In this document: positions 53,372 through 62,319 of the stretch, piece by piece
Layout: the number at the start of each line of letters is the position of its first letter
Numbering within the stretch: position 1 is the first letter of the stretch
Origin: Gemmatimonadota bacterium
Lineage (GTDB): Bacteria; Gemmatimonadota; Gemmatimonadetes; Gemmatimonadales; Gemmatimonadaceae
Assembly (NCBI GenBank): GCA_016712265.1
Contig: JADJRJ010000031.1
Coordinates: 558,001 to 622,000, forward strand
Direction of reading: 5' to 3'
DNA: 64,000 bases
Made by a program: the position numbers and the translations under genes
Notes under the pieces: model-generated
Seen by the model: the letters and a program-made list of their open reading frames with translations, nothing else
Databases searched by the model: none
Told to the model about the DNA's origin: nothing

Positions 53372-54211
53372 TCAGTCTCCCCGGAACGACGGACGGGCGC
53401 GCGCCACAAACGCTTCGTAGGCGCGCTCAAAGTCGTTGGTCAACATGCACACCGCCTGCGCCTTCGCCTCGTGCGAGATCGCATCGTCGACCGACATCGC
53501 CCACTCCTCGTGCAGGCAGGCCTTGGTCACCCCATGGGCGAAGGTTGGGCCGCTTGCCAGCTCACGGGCGAGCGCCAGTGCTTCGGCCGCCAGCGCGTCA
53601 GGGGCAACGAGGCGATTGTAGAATCCCCAGCGCTCGGCCTCGTCCGCTGTCATGAACCGCCCTGTGTAGAGCAATTCCGACGCGCGCCCTTGGCCGATCA
53701 GGCGTGGCAACAGGGCGCACGCCCCCATGTCGGCCCCGCTCAGCCCAACCCGTGTGAACAGGAAGGCCACCTTGCTGCGGCTGGTCCCGAGCCGCAGGTC
53801 GCTGGCCATCGCCAGGATCGCGCCAGCACCTGCGCAGATACCATCCACGGCGGCAATGATCGGCTGCGGACAGGCGCGCATCGCCTTCACCAGTCCGCCC
53901 GTCATCTCGGTGAAGCGCAGGATCTCGTCCGTGCGCCCCGCCCGCTTCGCCTCCACCAGCGGTCCGATGATCTCGTGGACGTCGCCCCCACTGCAGAAGT
54001 TCTCGCCCGCGCCGGTGAGCACCACCACTTTGACGTCACGCGCGTGCGAGAGGGCCCGGAAAGTGTCCGTCAGCTCGGCGTACGACTCGAACGTCAGCGG
54101 GTTCTTTCGCTCCGGCCGATTGAGCGTGACCGTCGCCACCGCATCACTGACGGACCAGACGAAGTGACGCGGCGCGAACGCCGCGCCCGAGAGCACAGGA
54201 GAGGTGGGCAT
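53372..54211 (-). CDS. Enoyl-CoA hydratase/isomerase family protein
   Basis: 279 residues from the ATG that fits the crotonase domain; a longer frame upstream overlaps the neighbour. The oxyanion-hole motifs are visible: [13 protein letters not shown] and [17 protein letters not shown], and [33 protein letters not shown] covers the catalytic Glu region, where Asp replaces the usual Glu pair. It probably hydrates or opens an intermediate after ring reduction. It follows the monooxygenase/reductase gene by 35 bases. Confidence 0.9.
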   Translation of the reverse strand: MPTSPVLSGAAFAPRHFVWSVSDAVATVTLNRPERKNPLTFESYAELTDTFRALSHARDVKVVVLTGAGENFCSGGDVHEIIGPLVEAKRAGRTDEILRFTEMTGGLVKAMRACPQPIIAAVDGICAGAGAILAMASDLRLGTSRSKVAFLFTRVGLSGADMGACALLPRLIGQGRASELLYTGRFMTADEAERWGFYNRLVAPDALAAEALALARELASGPTFAHGVTKACLHEEWAMSVDDAISHEAKAQAVCMLTNDFERAYEAFVARARPSFRGD

Positions 54212-54246
54212 CGGCGCGAAAGATGCCCCGTGCGTAGCCCCGGTCG

Positions 54247-56622
54247 CTAGCCGCCGCCCTTCGCGCGCTCGAACAAGCGCTCCATCTGGTCCTTGCCGGA
54301 CAGGTACTGCCATGGCCAGTGCTGCTCGCGGTAGCCCTGTTGCGCCGCGGCCTGCAGCGTCCAGGCTGGGTTGGCGAGGTGTGGTCGGGCGAGGGCGCAC
54401 AGGTCGGCGCGCCCAGCGGCGAGGATCGAATTCACCTGGTCCGGGTCCGTAATGGCACCAACGGCGATGGTCTTCACGCCCAGCTCGTTGCGGATCCGAT
54501 CCGAAAACGGGGTCTGGTACATGCGGCCATACACCGGCTTCGCGTCCGGCGTTGTCTGCCCGGTCGAGATGTGCATGATGTCGGCGCCGGCGTCACTGAA
54601 TGCCCGGGCGATCTCGACGGCCTCGGCCGCATCGACTCCGCCGGCGGCCCAGTCCGTCGCCGAGATGCGTACGGACAGCGGACGTTCCTGGGGCCACACC
54701 TCGCGAACGGCGTGGAAGACCTCGAGGGGGAAGCGCAGCCGATTCGCCAGCGAGCCGCCGTACTCGTCGGTCCGGTGGTTCCCGAGCGGGGTGATGAAGC
54801 TGGACAGCAGATAGCCGTGCGCACAGTGCAACTCCAGCATGTCAAAATCGGCCTCGATGGCGAGGCGGGCGGAGCGCGCGAACTCGTGCACCACCTGGTC
54901 CATGTCGGCGCGCGTCATCGCCCGCGGGACCTGCATGTACGGGCGATGCGGCTGCGCGGAGGGGGCCAGCAGGGGCCAGTTCCCTTCTTCCAGCGGAACG
55001 TCGGTGCCCTCCAGGCCGAGCCGGGTGCTTCCCTTGCGTCCGGCGTGGCCCAGCTGGAGGCAGATCTTCGCCCGGGACCACTGGTGGGTGAAGGTCGTGA
55101 TCCGGCGCCAGGCGTCCACCTGTTCCGGGGTGTACATCCCCGTGCAGCCCGGGGTGATCCGCCCTTCGGGTGAGACGCAGGTCATTTCGGTCATGACCAG
55201 CCCGGCGCCGCCTAACGCGCGGGCGCCATAGTGCACGAGGTGGAAGTCGTTGGGGAGGCCGTCGGTCGCCGAGTACATGTCCATCGGCGAGACCACGATC
55301 CGGTTCTCGAGCGTGAGCTGCCGCAGGCGGAACGGGGTGAACATCGGGGCCGGCGCCTGCTCGACCGCGCGGTGTTCGCCGGATGTCTTGCGGGGACGCG
55401 CGGGCGCATCCGGTCGCGGGCGTGGCGCCTCGCGCTCGGCGCGCGACGCGAACCAGCGCTCCACACCGGCCAGATAGGCCCCGTCACGCAGTCGCAGGTT
55501 CTCGTGGCTCACGCGTTGCGAGCGGGTGAGCAGCGAGTACGCGAACTGTTCGGGCTCGAGGCTCACGTAGCGCTTGACGTGCTCGAACCACTCCATGGAG
55601 TTGCGGGCCGCGTTCTGGATGCGCAGCACCTCCACACGCCGTTCCTCCTGGTAGCGGTCGATCGCCTGCGTCAGTTCCGCCGACGTCCCGTGCACAGCGG
55701 CGGGAACGCGGGCGACTTCGCGCGCCAGGGCGATCGCATCCTCCATCGCGAGCTTGGTCCCCGAGCCAATCGAGAAATGCGCCGTATGCGCCGCGTCGCC
55801 GAGCAACACCACGTTGCCGTGGCGCCACTGCTCGCAGTTCACGCGGAGGAAGGTGCCCCACGGGTCGCGCACGCGATGTACGGTGCTGTTGTGCTGCAGC
55901 CGGTGCCCCTGGAGCCACGGTGCGAACCAGGCCTCGCAGGTCGCCATCGTCTGGGCCGCATCCATCTGGTCGAAGCCGGCGGCGAACCACGAGGCCTCAT
56001 CGCATTCAACGATGAAGGTCGAGAGCCCTTCGGTGAACCGGTACGCGTGGACCTGGAAGGTCCCGAAAGCGTTTTCGAGGATGATGAAGGTGAAGGCGTC
56101 GAAGGGCAGGGTGGTGCCCAGCCAGATGTACCGATTGGTGCGCTGGTCCACCGTGGCGCCGAAAGCGGCCGCATGACGGCGGCGCACAACCGAGTTCACG
56201 CCGTCGGCGGCGACGATCAGATCTGGAGGATTCGGCCGCGCCCGGAGCGCGTCCTCGTCGGCCATGTCGGACTGGTAGTGCCAGGTGACGCCGAGTGCGG
56301 CCGCGCGACCCTGCAGGATCCCGAGCAAGTCGCGTCGGGCGATCCCGCTGAACCCATGACCGCTGGAGGTGATCGTCCGCCCACGGATATGGATGTCGAT
56401 GTCATCCCAGTGCGCGAAGGCGTCGGTGATGGCCTGGTACGTCGCCGCGTCTGCCTGCCGGAAGTTCTCGAGGGTCTGGTCGGAAAAGACGACCCCCCAG
56501 CCGAAGGTGTCGTCGGGGGCGTTGCGTTCGAAGCCCTCGATCTCGATGTCCGGGCGCGCCTGCTTGAGGAGCAGGGAGAAGTACAGGCCGGCTGGACCAC
56601 CGCCGAGAACAGCAACCCTCAC
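54247..56622 (-). CDS. 2-aminobenzoyl-CoA monooxygenase/reductase-like fusion
   Basis: 791 residues from a GTG with AGGGG upstream; the same open frame extends 148 codons further but without homology. Residues 1-400 are a FAD aromatic monooxygenase ([16 protein letters not shown] loop, [23 protein letters not shown]). Residues 430-791 are an old-yellow-enzyme-type flavin reductase ([42 protein letters not shown]). This exact fusion is known from 2-aminobenzoyl-CoA monooxygenase/reductase (ACMR) and its salicylyl-CoA 5-hydroxylase relatives. It hydroxylates and then reduces the aromatic CoA ester without ring cleavage. Confidence 0.9.
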   Translation of the reverse strand: MRVAVLGGGPAGLYFSLLLKQARPDIEIEGFERNAPDDTFGWGVVFSDQTLENFRQADAATYQAITDAFAHWDDIDIHIRGRTITSSGHGFSGIARRDLLGILQGRAAALGVTWHYQSDMADEDALRARPNPPDLIVAADGVNSVVRRRHAAAFGATVDQRTNRYIWLGTTLPFDAFTFIILENAFGTFQVHAYRFTEGLSTFIVECDEASWFAAGFDQMDAAQTMATCEAWFAPWLQGHRLQHNSTVHRVRDPWGTFLRVNCEQWRHGNVVLLGDAAHTAHFSIGSGTKLAMEDAIALAREVARVPAAVHGTSAELTQAIDRYQEERRVEVLRIQNAARNSMEWFEHVKRYVSLEPEQFAYSLLTRSQRVSHENLRLRDGAYLAGVERWFASRAEREAPRPRPDAPARPRKTSGEHRAVEQAPAPMFTPFRLRQLTLENRIVVSPMDMYSATDGLPNDFHLVHYGARALGGAGLVMTEMTCVSPEGRITPGCTGMYTPEQVDAWRRITTFTHQWSRAKICLQLGHAGRKGSTRLGLEGTDVPLEEGNWPLLAPSAQPHRPYMQVPRAMTRADMDQVVHEFARSARLAIEADFDMLELHCAHGYLLSSFITPLGNHRTDEYGGSLANRLRFPLEVFHAVREVWPQERPLSVRISATDWAAGGVDAAEAVEIARAFSDAGADIMHISTGQTTPDAKPVYGRMYQTPFSDRIRNELGVKTIAVGAITDPDQVNSILAAGRADLCALARPHLANPAWTLQAAAQQGYREQHWPWQYLSGKDQMERLFERAKGGG

Positions 56623-56699
56623 GAGGACCCCTGGGTACGAGAGGCTGGAATCGTACCGTTCGCGTCCCGCGCTGTCACCCCCGCGCGGGACGATGCGCG

Positions 56700-57104
56700 T
56701 CAGGTGAGTCCCCACGTCTGGAGATCCTCCGACAGCGCCTCCCCCGGGCGCGTCGGGCGCCGGTAGTACCACCACTCGCGCTCGGCGTCGAGTCCCTCTT
56801 CGTCCGCGATGTCGTCGCCCCACAGGCATGGGGACGGCATGGTCTGCGCGCGGAACCGCGCATCGGCACTCGTCAGGCGCTCCTCTACCTCCCTTGGTCC
56901 TTCGGGGCCGGCGACGGCGATTGCCGCAGCCAGCAGGTCGCGGAGGTCCATGTCGTTCAGGTAATCGTCCAGCGTCAGGGGATACCCTGATTCGATGGTC
57001 GCGACGATCTCGGACCACATGGACACGAGCCCCGGAAGCCCTGCGGCGACGATCGGTGCCGGGCATCCCCGGGCCTCGAGCAGGCGTTGGACGGCGTCAC
57101 TCAT
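56700..57104 (-). CDS. Small acidic protein, candidate immunity partner
   Basis: 134 residues, no signal or membrane segment, clearly acidic ([43 protein letters not shown]). It begins four bases inside the end of the upstream toxin-like gene, so the two are translationally coupled. An acidic cytosolic protein directly after a secreted nuclease-like protein is the classic toxin/immunity order. I recognise no immunity family by sequence. Alternatively, it is simply an unrelated small enzyme-free protein of the operon. Confidence 0.65.
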   Translation of the reverse strand: MSDAVQRLLEARGCPAPIVAAGLPGLVSMWSEIVATIESGYPLTLDDYLNDMDLRDLLAAAIAVAGPEGPREVEERLTSADARFRAQTMPSPCLWGDDIADEEGLDAEREWWYYRRPTRPGEALSEDLQTWGLT

Positions 57105-57571
57105 GGGTCGGGCCGTCGCCGGGCCTGTCGGCGAAAGTACTGCTCTCCATCGTTGGGTCGGAAGAAGGTACGAATGGTGCCGTCGCGGTTGAAGGCGAGG
57201 AACGCGCCTGAGGTCCGATCGAACCGCGTGATGACGCCGTCGCCGCGCCGCGCCTCGAGGATCGGGCCGCCAGTCATGGTGTCGCGCAGGGCCTGCGCGA
57301 GTTGGAGGTAGACCGCCGACGAGACAGCGCCGAATTCCGCGCCGTGCTTCTCCACGTGATCCTGGAGTTGCTGCCGCGACCGAAAACCCACCGTGGGTCC
57401 AAAGGTCGTGGGCTTGGTCGGACGCGGCGCGGCGACGATTGGTGTCGCGACCACCGGGACCGGGGGGGACGGCTCCGGCGCGGGACGTGCTGCGGGCTCA
57501 CAGCTCCAGGCGGTGAGCGCGAGCAGCCACCGTGTGGCGCGGCCGAGGCCACTCATGACGCGAGGGATCAT
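57101..57571 (-). CDS. Exported protein with BECR-type toxin-like domain
   Basis: 156 residues. An N-terminal hydrophobic stretch ending in a Cys (C24) suggests export, possibly as a lipoprotein; a Pro-rich linker to about residue 55 follows. The C-terminal 95 residues read FRSRQQLQDHVEKHGAEFGAVS ... ARRGDGVITRFDRTSGAFLAFNRDGTIRTFFRPNDGEQYF, a pattern I know from C-terminal nuclease domains of polymorphic toxins (BECR class: barnase/EndoU/colicin E5-D/RelE). H72, H76 and the RTFF strand would form the active site. It overlaps both neighbours by four bases. Confidence 0.6.
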   Translation of the reverse strand: MIPRVMSGLGRATRWLLALTAWSCEPAARPAPEPSPPVPVVATPIVAAPRPTKPTTFGPTVGFRSRQQLQDHVEKHGAEFGAVSSAVYLQLAQALRDTMTGGPILEARRGDGVITRFDRTSGAFLAFNRDGTIRTFFRPNDGEQYFRRQARRRPDP

Positions 57572-59106
57572 CGCTTGCGTCGTCCGGTCCAGATCACGAT
57601 GGAGCCACAGCCATCCCGTGGATCATCAAACTCAATGGGCACCTGGGCATCGCGCGGATACACCTCGACCGCCTTGATGTCGTTGGGGTTCACGACGAAC
57701 TCCAGGTCGGCAGTGCCGGTGTACTCCATCATGTCGATGGCCTCGCTGTTGCCGGTGACGGTGGGGGCGGCGGCAAGGGGCGACCGCCCGCCGCGACCCT
57801 GCCCGTTGAAGAACCGGACGCCGTCCACGAAGATCGCCGGGATGCAGAAGAAGCCTCCCGCGCGGCCCCGCATCACGACCTTTCGGCCAAAGGCCCCGCT
57901 CGAGAGGATGTCGACACCAGGCATCTGGACGAACAGGTCCGACACCTGCTTGGGGTCGCGCCGATTGAGCTCGTCTTCATCAATGAACTCGCCCAGCCCC
58001 CGCTTGCGGCGCTGGTCGTACCCGGTGCGCCAGGCCTCGGCGGAGCGCTGTCCGACGATGCGCACGGTGTCCATCGCAGCGACGAATGGAGCGAGGGCGA
58101 CATCATGGCGTGTGGGCGTGGGCGGGAGGACATCGATCACCGCGCGGTATGGCACGAAACCGATCCCCCGCACCACGAGGGTCTGGCTCCCCTCGGGGAC
58201 CGAATCGAGGGCGAAGGCACCGTCGCTGGTGGCCGCGGTGACCAAGTTCGTGCCCCACAGCTCAATGCGCGCACCGGCCAGCGGGGCGCCCGTGATTGTG
58301 GAGACGGTCCCGCGTACGGCGCCCGTCCCGCGCGCCGTGCGGACCATCGACACCGTGTCGTGGCGCATCGTGGGGGGGAGCCCCTGCCCGCGATCGACGA
58401 TGGCCGAGCTCACCTCCGTCGTCACCGTGGCGGTCACCCGGCCGACGACCAGGTCGCGTCGCAGGAGCCCTGTCGGCGGGATGTCCAACTCGAGATAGCC
58501 GGTCGAGTCGCTGCCTTGCCAGGCGCGGACAGCGATGGGACTCCGGATGGGCAGGCCACACATGGCAAACCACCCGTCGGCGGCCACCAGCGCACGCTGG
58601 CTCGGTGTCGCCCGCTGCAAGCCCTGGCGGGTGAAGCGCAACTCGGTCCACGTCGCGAGCAACCCACCCTCGGCGGTCGCCCCGTTCACGTGGCGGACCC
58701 GCCCGAGAAAGAGGCCGGTGGAATCCGTGGTCACGTCGGCCCGACAGAGCCGCGCCACCAGGGTGCGGGCGGCCGGGATCGCCAGCGTCACCTCGCGATC
58801 CTGCCCGGCGCCCAGGTCCACGGCGAGGCTCGGGGCCTCCAGGCCTAACGAGTCCAGCGCGACGTGCACAAATCCCACCACGTATCGCCCCGGGGCGAGC
58901 TCTCCCAGCTGCCACGCGCCGAGGCTGTCCGTCGTGGCCGACCACCCCTGGGCGGGGTTGCTCGCGCTGGCCAGCTGCACCACCGCACCGGGGAGCGGCC
59001 GCCGACCCACCGAGTCGATGACGACCCCGCGCAAGCGCGCGCGGCCCTCCTGCGCGCCGACCGCGCCGGCCCACACCAACGATGCCAGGAGGACGAGCTG
59101 CCTCAC
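57568..59106 (-). CDS. CarboxypepD-regulatory plus TonB-plug protein, copy 2
   Basis: 512 residues from a GTG overlapping the upstream stop by four bases; signal peptide LVLLASLVWAGAVGAQ. Two carboxypeptidase-regulatory-like beta domains (RLRGVVIDSVGRRPLPGAVVQLA near 30 and AVRGTVSTITGAPLAGARIEL near 230) are followed by a TonB-plug-like domain (QVSDLFVQMPGVDILSSGAFG, FFCIPAIFVDGVRFFNG) that ends in GSIVIWTG. The barrel of a true TonB-dependent receptor is missing. It is a diverged tandem copy of the next gene. Likely periplasmic or outer-membrane attached; role unknown. Confidence 0.75.
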   Translation of the reverse strand: MRQLVLLASLVWAGAVGAQEGRARLRGVVIDSVGRRPLPGAVVQLASASNPAQGWSATTDSLGAWQLGELAPGRYVVGFVHVALDSLGLEAPSLAVDLGAGQDREVTLAIPAARTLVARLCRADVTTDSTGLFLGRVRHVNGATAEGGLLATWTELRFTRQGLQRATPSQRALVAADGWFAMCGLPIRSPIAVRAWQGSDSTGYLELDIPPTGLLRRDLVVGRVTATVTTEVSSAIVDRGQGLPPTMRHDTVSMVRTARGTGAVRGTVSTITGAPLAGARIELWGTNLVTAATSDGAFALDSVPEGSQTLVVRGIGFVPYRAVIDVLPPTPTRHDVALAPFVAAMDTVRIVGQRSAEAWRTGYDQRRKRGLGEFIDEDELNRRDPKQVSDLFVQMPGVDILSSGAFGRKVVMRGRAGGFFCIPAIFVDGVRFFNGQGRGGRSPLAAAPTVTGNSEAIDMMEYTGTADLEFVVNPNDIKAVEVYPRDAQVPIEFDDPRDGCGSIVIWTGRRKR

Positions 59107-60518
59107 GGCGAGATTCCCTCGCGGGGCTTGGCCAGCCAGCCCCGGACGCCCGTCCAGATCACGATGCTGCCGCAATCCTCCCCCTGGAACTCCGGCGGGG
59201 CCTGCATGCGGCGTGGGTACACTTCGACCGCACGCACCAGATCGGTCGGGATCACGTCGTCGAGGTTCATGTCGAGCACGGGAACCCGCGCGCCGTCGAT
59301 CACGAGGACCGGCAGGCAGGCGTCGAGTCCATTGGTGGAGCGCATGCGGACGCTGCGCGCCATGAGGTCCGCGTTCCGTACCTCCACGCCTGGCATCGAC
59401 CGCAGCAGGTCGGTGAAGGTCAGCGGGCGGCGTACCTCGATCGCCGCGGCATCGAGGAAGATGCCGTGACCACGCTGTCGTCGTCGCTCGAAGTCAGCCA
59501 GTGCACCCTGCGAGCGCGGACGACGGGCCAGGACCCGGACCGTATCGATCTCCATCGGAAACTCGGGGAGTTCGACGTCCACGCTCATCGCGCCCGGCGC
59601 CACGTCGACCACGCGACGGGTCGGAACAAACCCGACCATGCGTGCCTCCAGGAGCTGCGTGCCTGGCATGGCGGGGAGCGCGTAGGCGCCGCGCTCGTCC
59701 GCCCGCACCTCGAGCTCGGTCCCCCACCAGCGAAGGCGCGCGCCGCTCACCGGCTGGCCATTCGCATCGCGGACCACACCACGGACGACCTCCGTCATCG
59801 TTCCCGTGCCGCGCGCGAAGGCAATGTCCCGGCGGAGGACGCCATCGTCCGGAACGTCGACCTCGAGGGTCGCGCTGGAGTCCTCTTCCGTCGACGCCCG
59901 CAGGACCACCAGCCCGCCCCGGGGAACGCCGCAGAGCGCGAACCACCCTCGGGGCGAGGCCTGCGTCGATGCCCCCTGGACCTCCGCGCGGGCGCCGCCC
60001 GGGCTGATCGAGATCATCCGCCATTGGGCGCTCACCCTCGCGTCGGCCCAGGTGTTGGCGCTGGTCGGGTCGCGGGTGTAGCCAAGCACGACGCCGAGCG
60101 AGTCGGTGGCCGCTTTCGGGCCGCACCAGGTGGCGACCACGGTCTCGCTCGACGGGACGGCCAGCTCAACGGTTGCGATCCGGCCGCCGCGGAGTTCCAC
60201 CCGCTTCACCGGGGGATCGAGGCCGAGCGAATCGAGTCGCGGGTGGAAGAAGCCAACGAGGTAACGACCCGCCGGCAGGCTATCGACGGCAAACGCGCCG
60301 GCGTCGTCGGTATGGGTCGTGCGGCGGGCCACGGCGTGCATCGTCCCGTCCACGGGCACCAGCTGAACATTCGCTCCAGCCAGGGGCACCCGCCCCACGC
60401 TGTCGTAGACGAACCCGCGCACCGACTGGGCGTCGCCCGGTCGCCCGGCGACGGCGCTCGCGAGGACGAGGCCGACCAGCCCCGTGCCCCAACGACCGAC
60501 GCGCAGGCGCCAGCTCAT
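59103..60518 (-). CDS. CarboxypepD-regulatory plus TonB-plug protein, copy 1
   Basis: 471 residues from an ATG overlapping the dehydrogenase stop by four bases; signal peptide VGLVLASAVAGRPGDAQ. Domain order equals that of copy 2: regulatory domain (VRGFVYDSVGRVPLAGANVQLV), second one (VRGVVRDANGQPVSGARLRWWG), then the plug (TFTDLLRSMPGVEVRNADLM, CLPVLVIDGARVPVLDMN) ending in CGSIVIWTG. No barrel follows. Shared layout and ending show the two genes arose by tandem duplication. Function unknown; they may bind a surface ligand or act as TonB-linked sensors. Confidence 0.75.
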   Translation of the reverse strand: MSWRLRVGRWGTGLVGLVLASAVAGRPGDAQSVRGFVYDSVGRVPLAGANVQLVPVDGTMHAVARRTTHTDDAGAFAVDSLPAGRYLVGFFHPRLDSLGLDPPVKRVELRGGRIATVELAVPSSETVVATWCGPKAATDSLGVVLGYTRDPTSANTWADARVSAQWRMISISPGGARAEVQGASTQASPRGWFALCGVPRGGLVVLRASTEEDSSATLEVDVPDDGVLRRDIAFARGTGTMTEVVRGVVRDANGQPVSGARLRWWGTELEVRADERGAYALPAMPGTQLLEARMVGFVPTRRVVDVAPGAMSVDVELPEFPMEIDTVRVLARRPRSQGALADFERRRQRGHGIFLDAAAIEVRRPLTFTDLLRSMPGVEVRNADLMARSVRMRSTNGLDACLPVLVIDGARVPVLDMNLDDVIPTDLVRAVEVYPRRMQAPPEFQGEDCGSIVIWTGVRGWLAKPREGISP

Positions 60519-61402
60519 CCCCGGATCTCCCGGGGACGGGGAGGCGAGGACGTGTAGTCGTAGAAACCCAGTCCGCTCTTTCGGCCCAGCCACCCACTCG
60601 CGACCATCCGGTGGATGAGCGGCGGGGTCGCATACCGGGCCTCGTGGAAGGCGTCGAACATCACGCGGCCCACGTGTGCCATGGTGTCCAGGCCCACGGC
60701 ATCGCACAACGCGAGGGGGCCCATCGGGACACCCGTGCCTAACGTCATTCCCGTGTCGATGTCGGCCACGCTCGCGATCCCATGCGCGTAGGCACGCACG
60801 GCGTCGTTGAGGTACGGCACCAGCAGCAGGTTCACGATGAATCCCGGGGTGTCCTTCGCGAGGATCGACACCTTGCCGATCCGCCGGACGAAGGAGAGCG
60901 CCGCGTCCACCGTGGCCTCGGAGGTGGTGATGGCGCGCACGACCTCCACGAGCGGCATCGCCGGGACCGGCGAGAAGAAGTGGAGGCCGACAAAGCGGTC
61001 TGCGCGCGTCGTCACGGCGGCCTGGTCAGCCACCGGAAGCGCCGACGTGTTGGTGGCAAAGATCGCTGACGGGGTCGCCAGGGCATCCACGGCACGCCAC
61101 ATCGCCTGTTTCGCGTCGAGCTGCTCTACGATCGCCTCGATCACCAGGTCGCATCCCGCGACGTCGCCCAGCTCGGCGCTCGCCCGGACCCGGGCCAGTG
61201 TCGCAGCACCGTCAGCAGCGGACAGCTTGCCGCGCTCAACCCCCTTCTGCACCGATCGTTCGATCGCGGCCTGCGCCTTCGCGGCCCGCGCAGCGTCGAC
61301 TTCGATAACGCAGGTCTCCATCCCGGCCTGGGCGCAGACCTGGGCGATTCCCGATCCCATCAGTCCACCCCCCACTACGGCAACGCGTTGAATTTCGCTC
61401 AT
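60515..61402 (-). CDS. 3-hydroxyacyl-CoA dehydrogenase
   Basis: 295 residues from an ATG with GAAGG six bases upstream. The NAD-binding loop is VVGGGLMGSGIAQVCAQAG, the family block NTSALPVADQAA and the catalytic GLHFFSPVPAMPLVEVV are intact, and the C-terminal helical domain has KDTPGFIVNLLLVPYLNDAV. It matches 3-hydroxybutyryl-CoA dehydrogenase-type enzymes. As the first gene of the long minus-strand run, it probably acts after the enoyl-CoA hydratase in aminobenzoyl-CoA or fatty-acid breakdown. Confidence 0.93.
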   Translation of the reverse strand: MSEIQRVAVVGGGLMGSGIAQVCAQAGMETCVIEVDAARAAKAQAAIERSVQKGVERGKLSAADGAATLARVRASAELGDVAGCDLVIEAIVEQLDAKQAMWRAVDALATPSAIFATNTSALPVADQAAVTTRADRFVGLHFFSPVPAMPLVEVVRAITTSEATVDAALSFVRRIGKVSILAKDTPGFIVNLLLVPYLNDAVRAYAHGIASVADIDTGMTLGTGVPMGPLALCDAVGLDTMAHVGRVMFDAFHEARYATPPLIHRMVASGWLGRKSGLGFYDYTSSPPRPREIRG

Positions 61403-61479
61403 GCCTTCAAGATGGGCCGCCGGCCCGGGCGCGGCGAGCGGGCCGGCGCTGAATCCCCGCCCAACGGGGACGGGGCGTC

Positions 61480-62316
61480 CTACCGGGTGATGGCCGTGAG
61501 GAGGTCCGAGATCGTGGCCCCCCGCCGCGCATCCGCCCCGTGTTCCAGCCGGTCGAGGATCTGCTCGAGGCCGAGCTGCAAGCGATGCAACTTGGATTTC
61601 TGGGCGCGCCCGATGCCGTACACGATTGCACCGGCGGACGATGCCCATCCCCCGCCAAGCAGGGCGGCGAGCCACGGGTATCCCCCGGGGATGATGACCA
61701 GGGCGGCCACAGCGACCGCCCCGGCGACGCCGACCCCGCCCACGGCGCCAGCTGCAATCGCGGAACCCCGGCGGGATTCCGCCAGGCTCGCGTTCAGGCT
61801 GACCAGGGAGCGGGTGGCGTCGATGGCGATCGCCGTGGCCCCGACTTCGTTGGCCCGGGTCAGCGCATACGGACGCCCGGAAAAATTGAGCCCCGCCTGC
61901 AGGGAGCCGATGAAGTCGCGCCGTGCTTCCCACGTCAGGCGCTCGCCGAACCGGCGCTTGGGGCGCAACAACTCCTCCCGCTGCATCCAGTCGTCGAGGC
62001 GGGCAAGGACCGCCGCCGGCGTCCCCGGTACGATGCGAGACGCAGCCGCCGTCGTGCCGCCGAACATCGCGCCGAGCATCCCGCGCTCCTCCTGCACCTC
62101 AACACGCGTGCGTTCCTCGGCGAGCGCTTGCCGGACATGTGAGGCACTGATCCCGACCTCCTGCCCGAGCGAGACGAGCTGCGCCTCACTCATGCCGTCC
62201 GAGGCGTCGAGGTCACCCACGTTCAGCTCCGCCGCGCGCGAGAGGACGCGCTCGATCGCCGCCCGGGTGAGGGGAATGGGAGCGTTGGAGGCAGCCGGGA
62301 GGTTCTCGTCAGGCAT
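61480..62316 (-). CDS. Membrane protein of unknown function
   Basis: 278 residues. An N-terminal helical domain (PLTRAAIERVLSRAAELNVGD ... LVSLGQEVGISASHVRQALAEE) resembles a common small domain that precedes membrane segments in many soil bacteria. Two closely spaced membrane helices lie at about 187-210 and 212-232, then a charged tail. It begins three bases before the end of the next gene upstream and ends 77 bases before the dehydrogenase start. No family name is certain. Confidence 0.65.
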   Translation of the reverse strand: MPDENLPAASNAPIPLTRAAIERVLSRAAELNVGDLDASDGMSEAQLVSLGQEVGISASHVRQALAEERTRVEVQEERGMLGAMFGGTTAAASRIVPGTPAAVLARLDDWMQREELLRPKRRFGERLTWEARRDFIGSLQAGLNFSGRPYALTRANEVGATAIAIDATRSLVSLNASLAESRRGSAIAAGAVGGVGVAGAVAVAALVIIPGGYPWLAALLGGGWASSAGAIVYGIGRAQKSKLHRLQLGLEQILDRLEHGADARRGATISDLLTAITR

Positions 62317-62319
62317 CGG

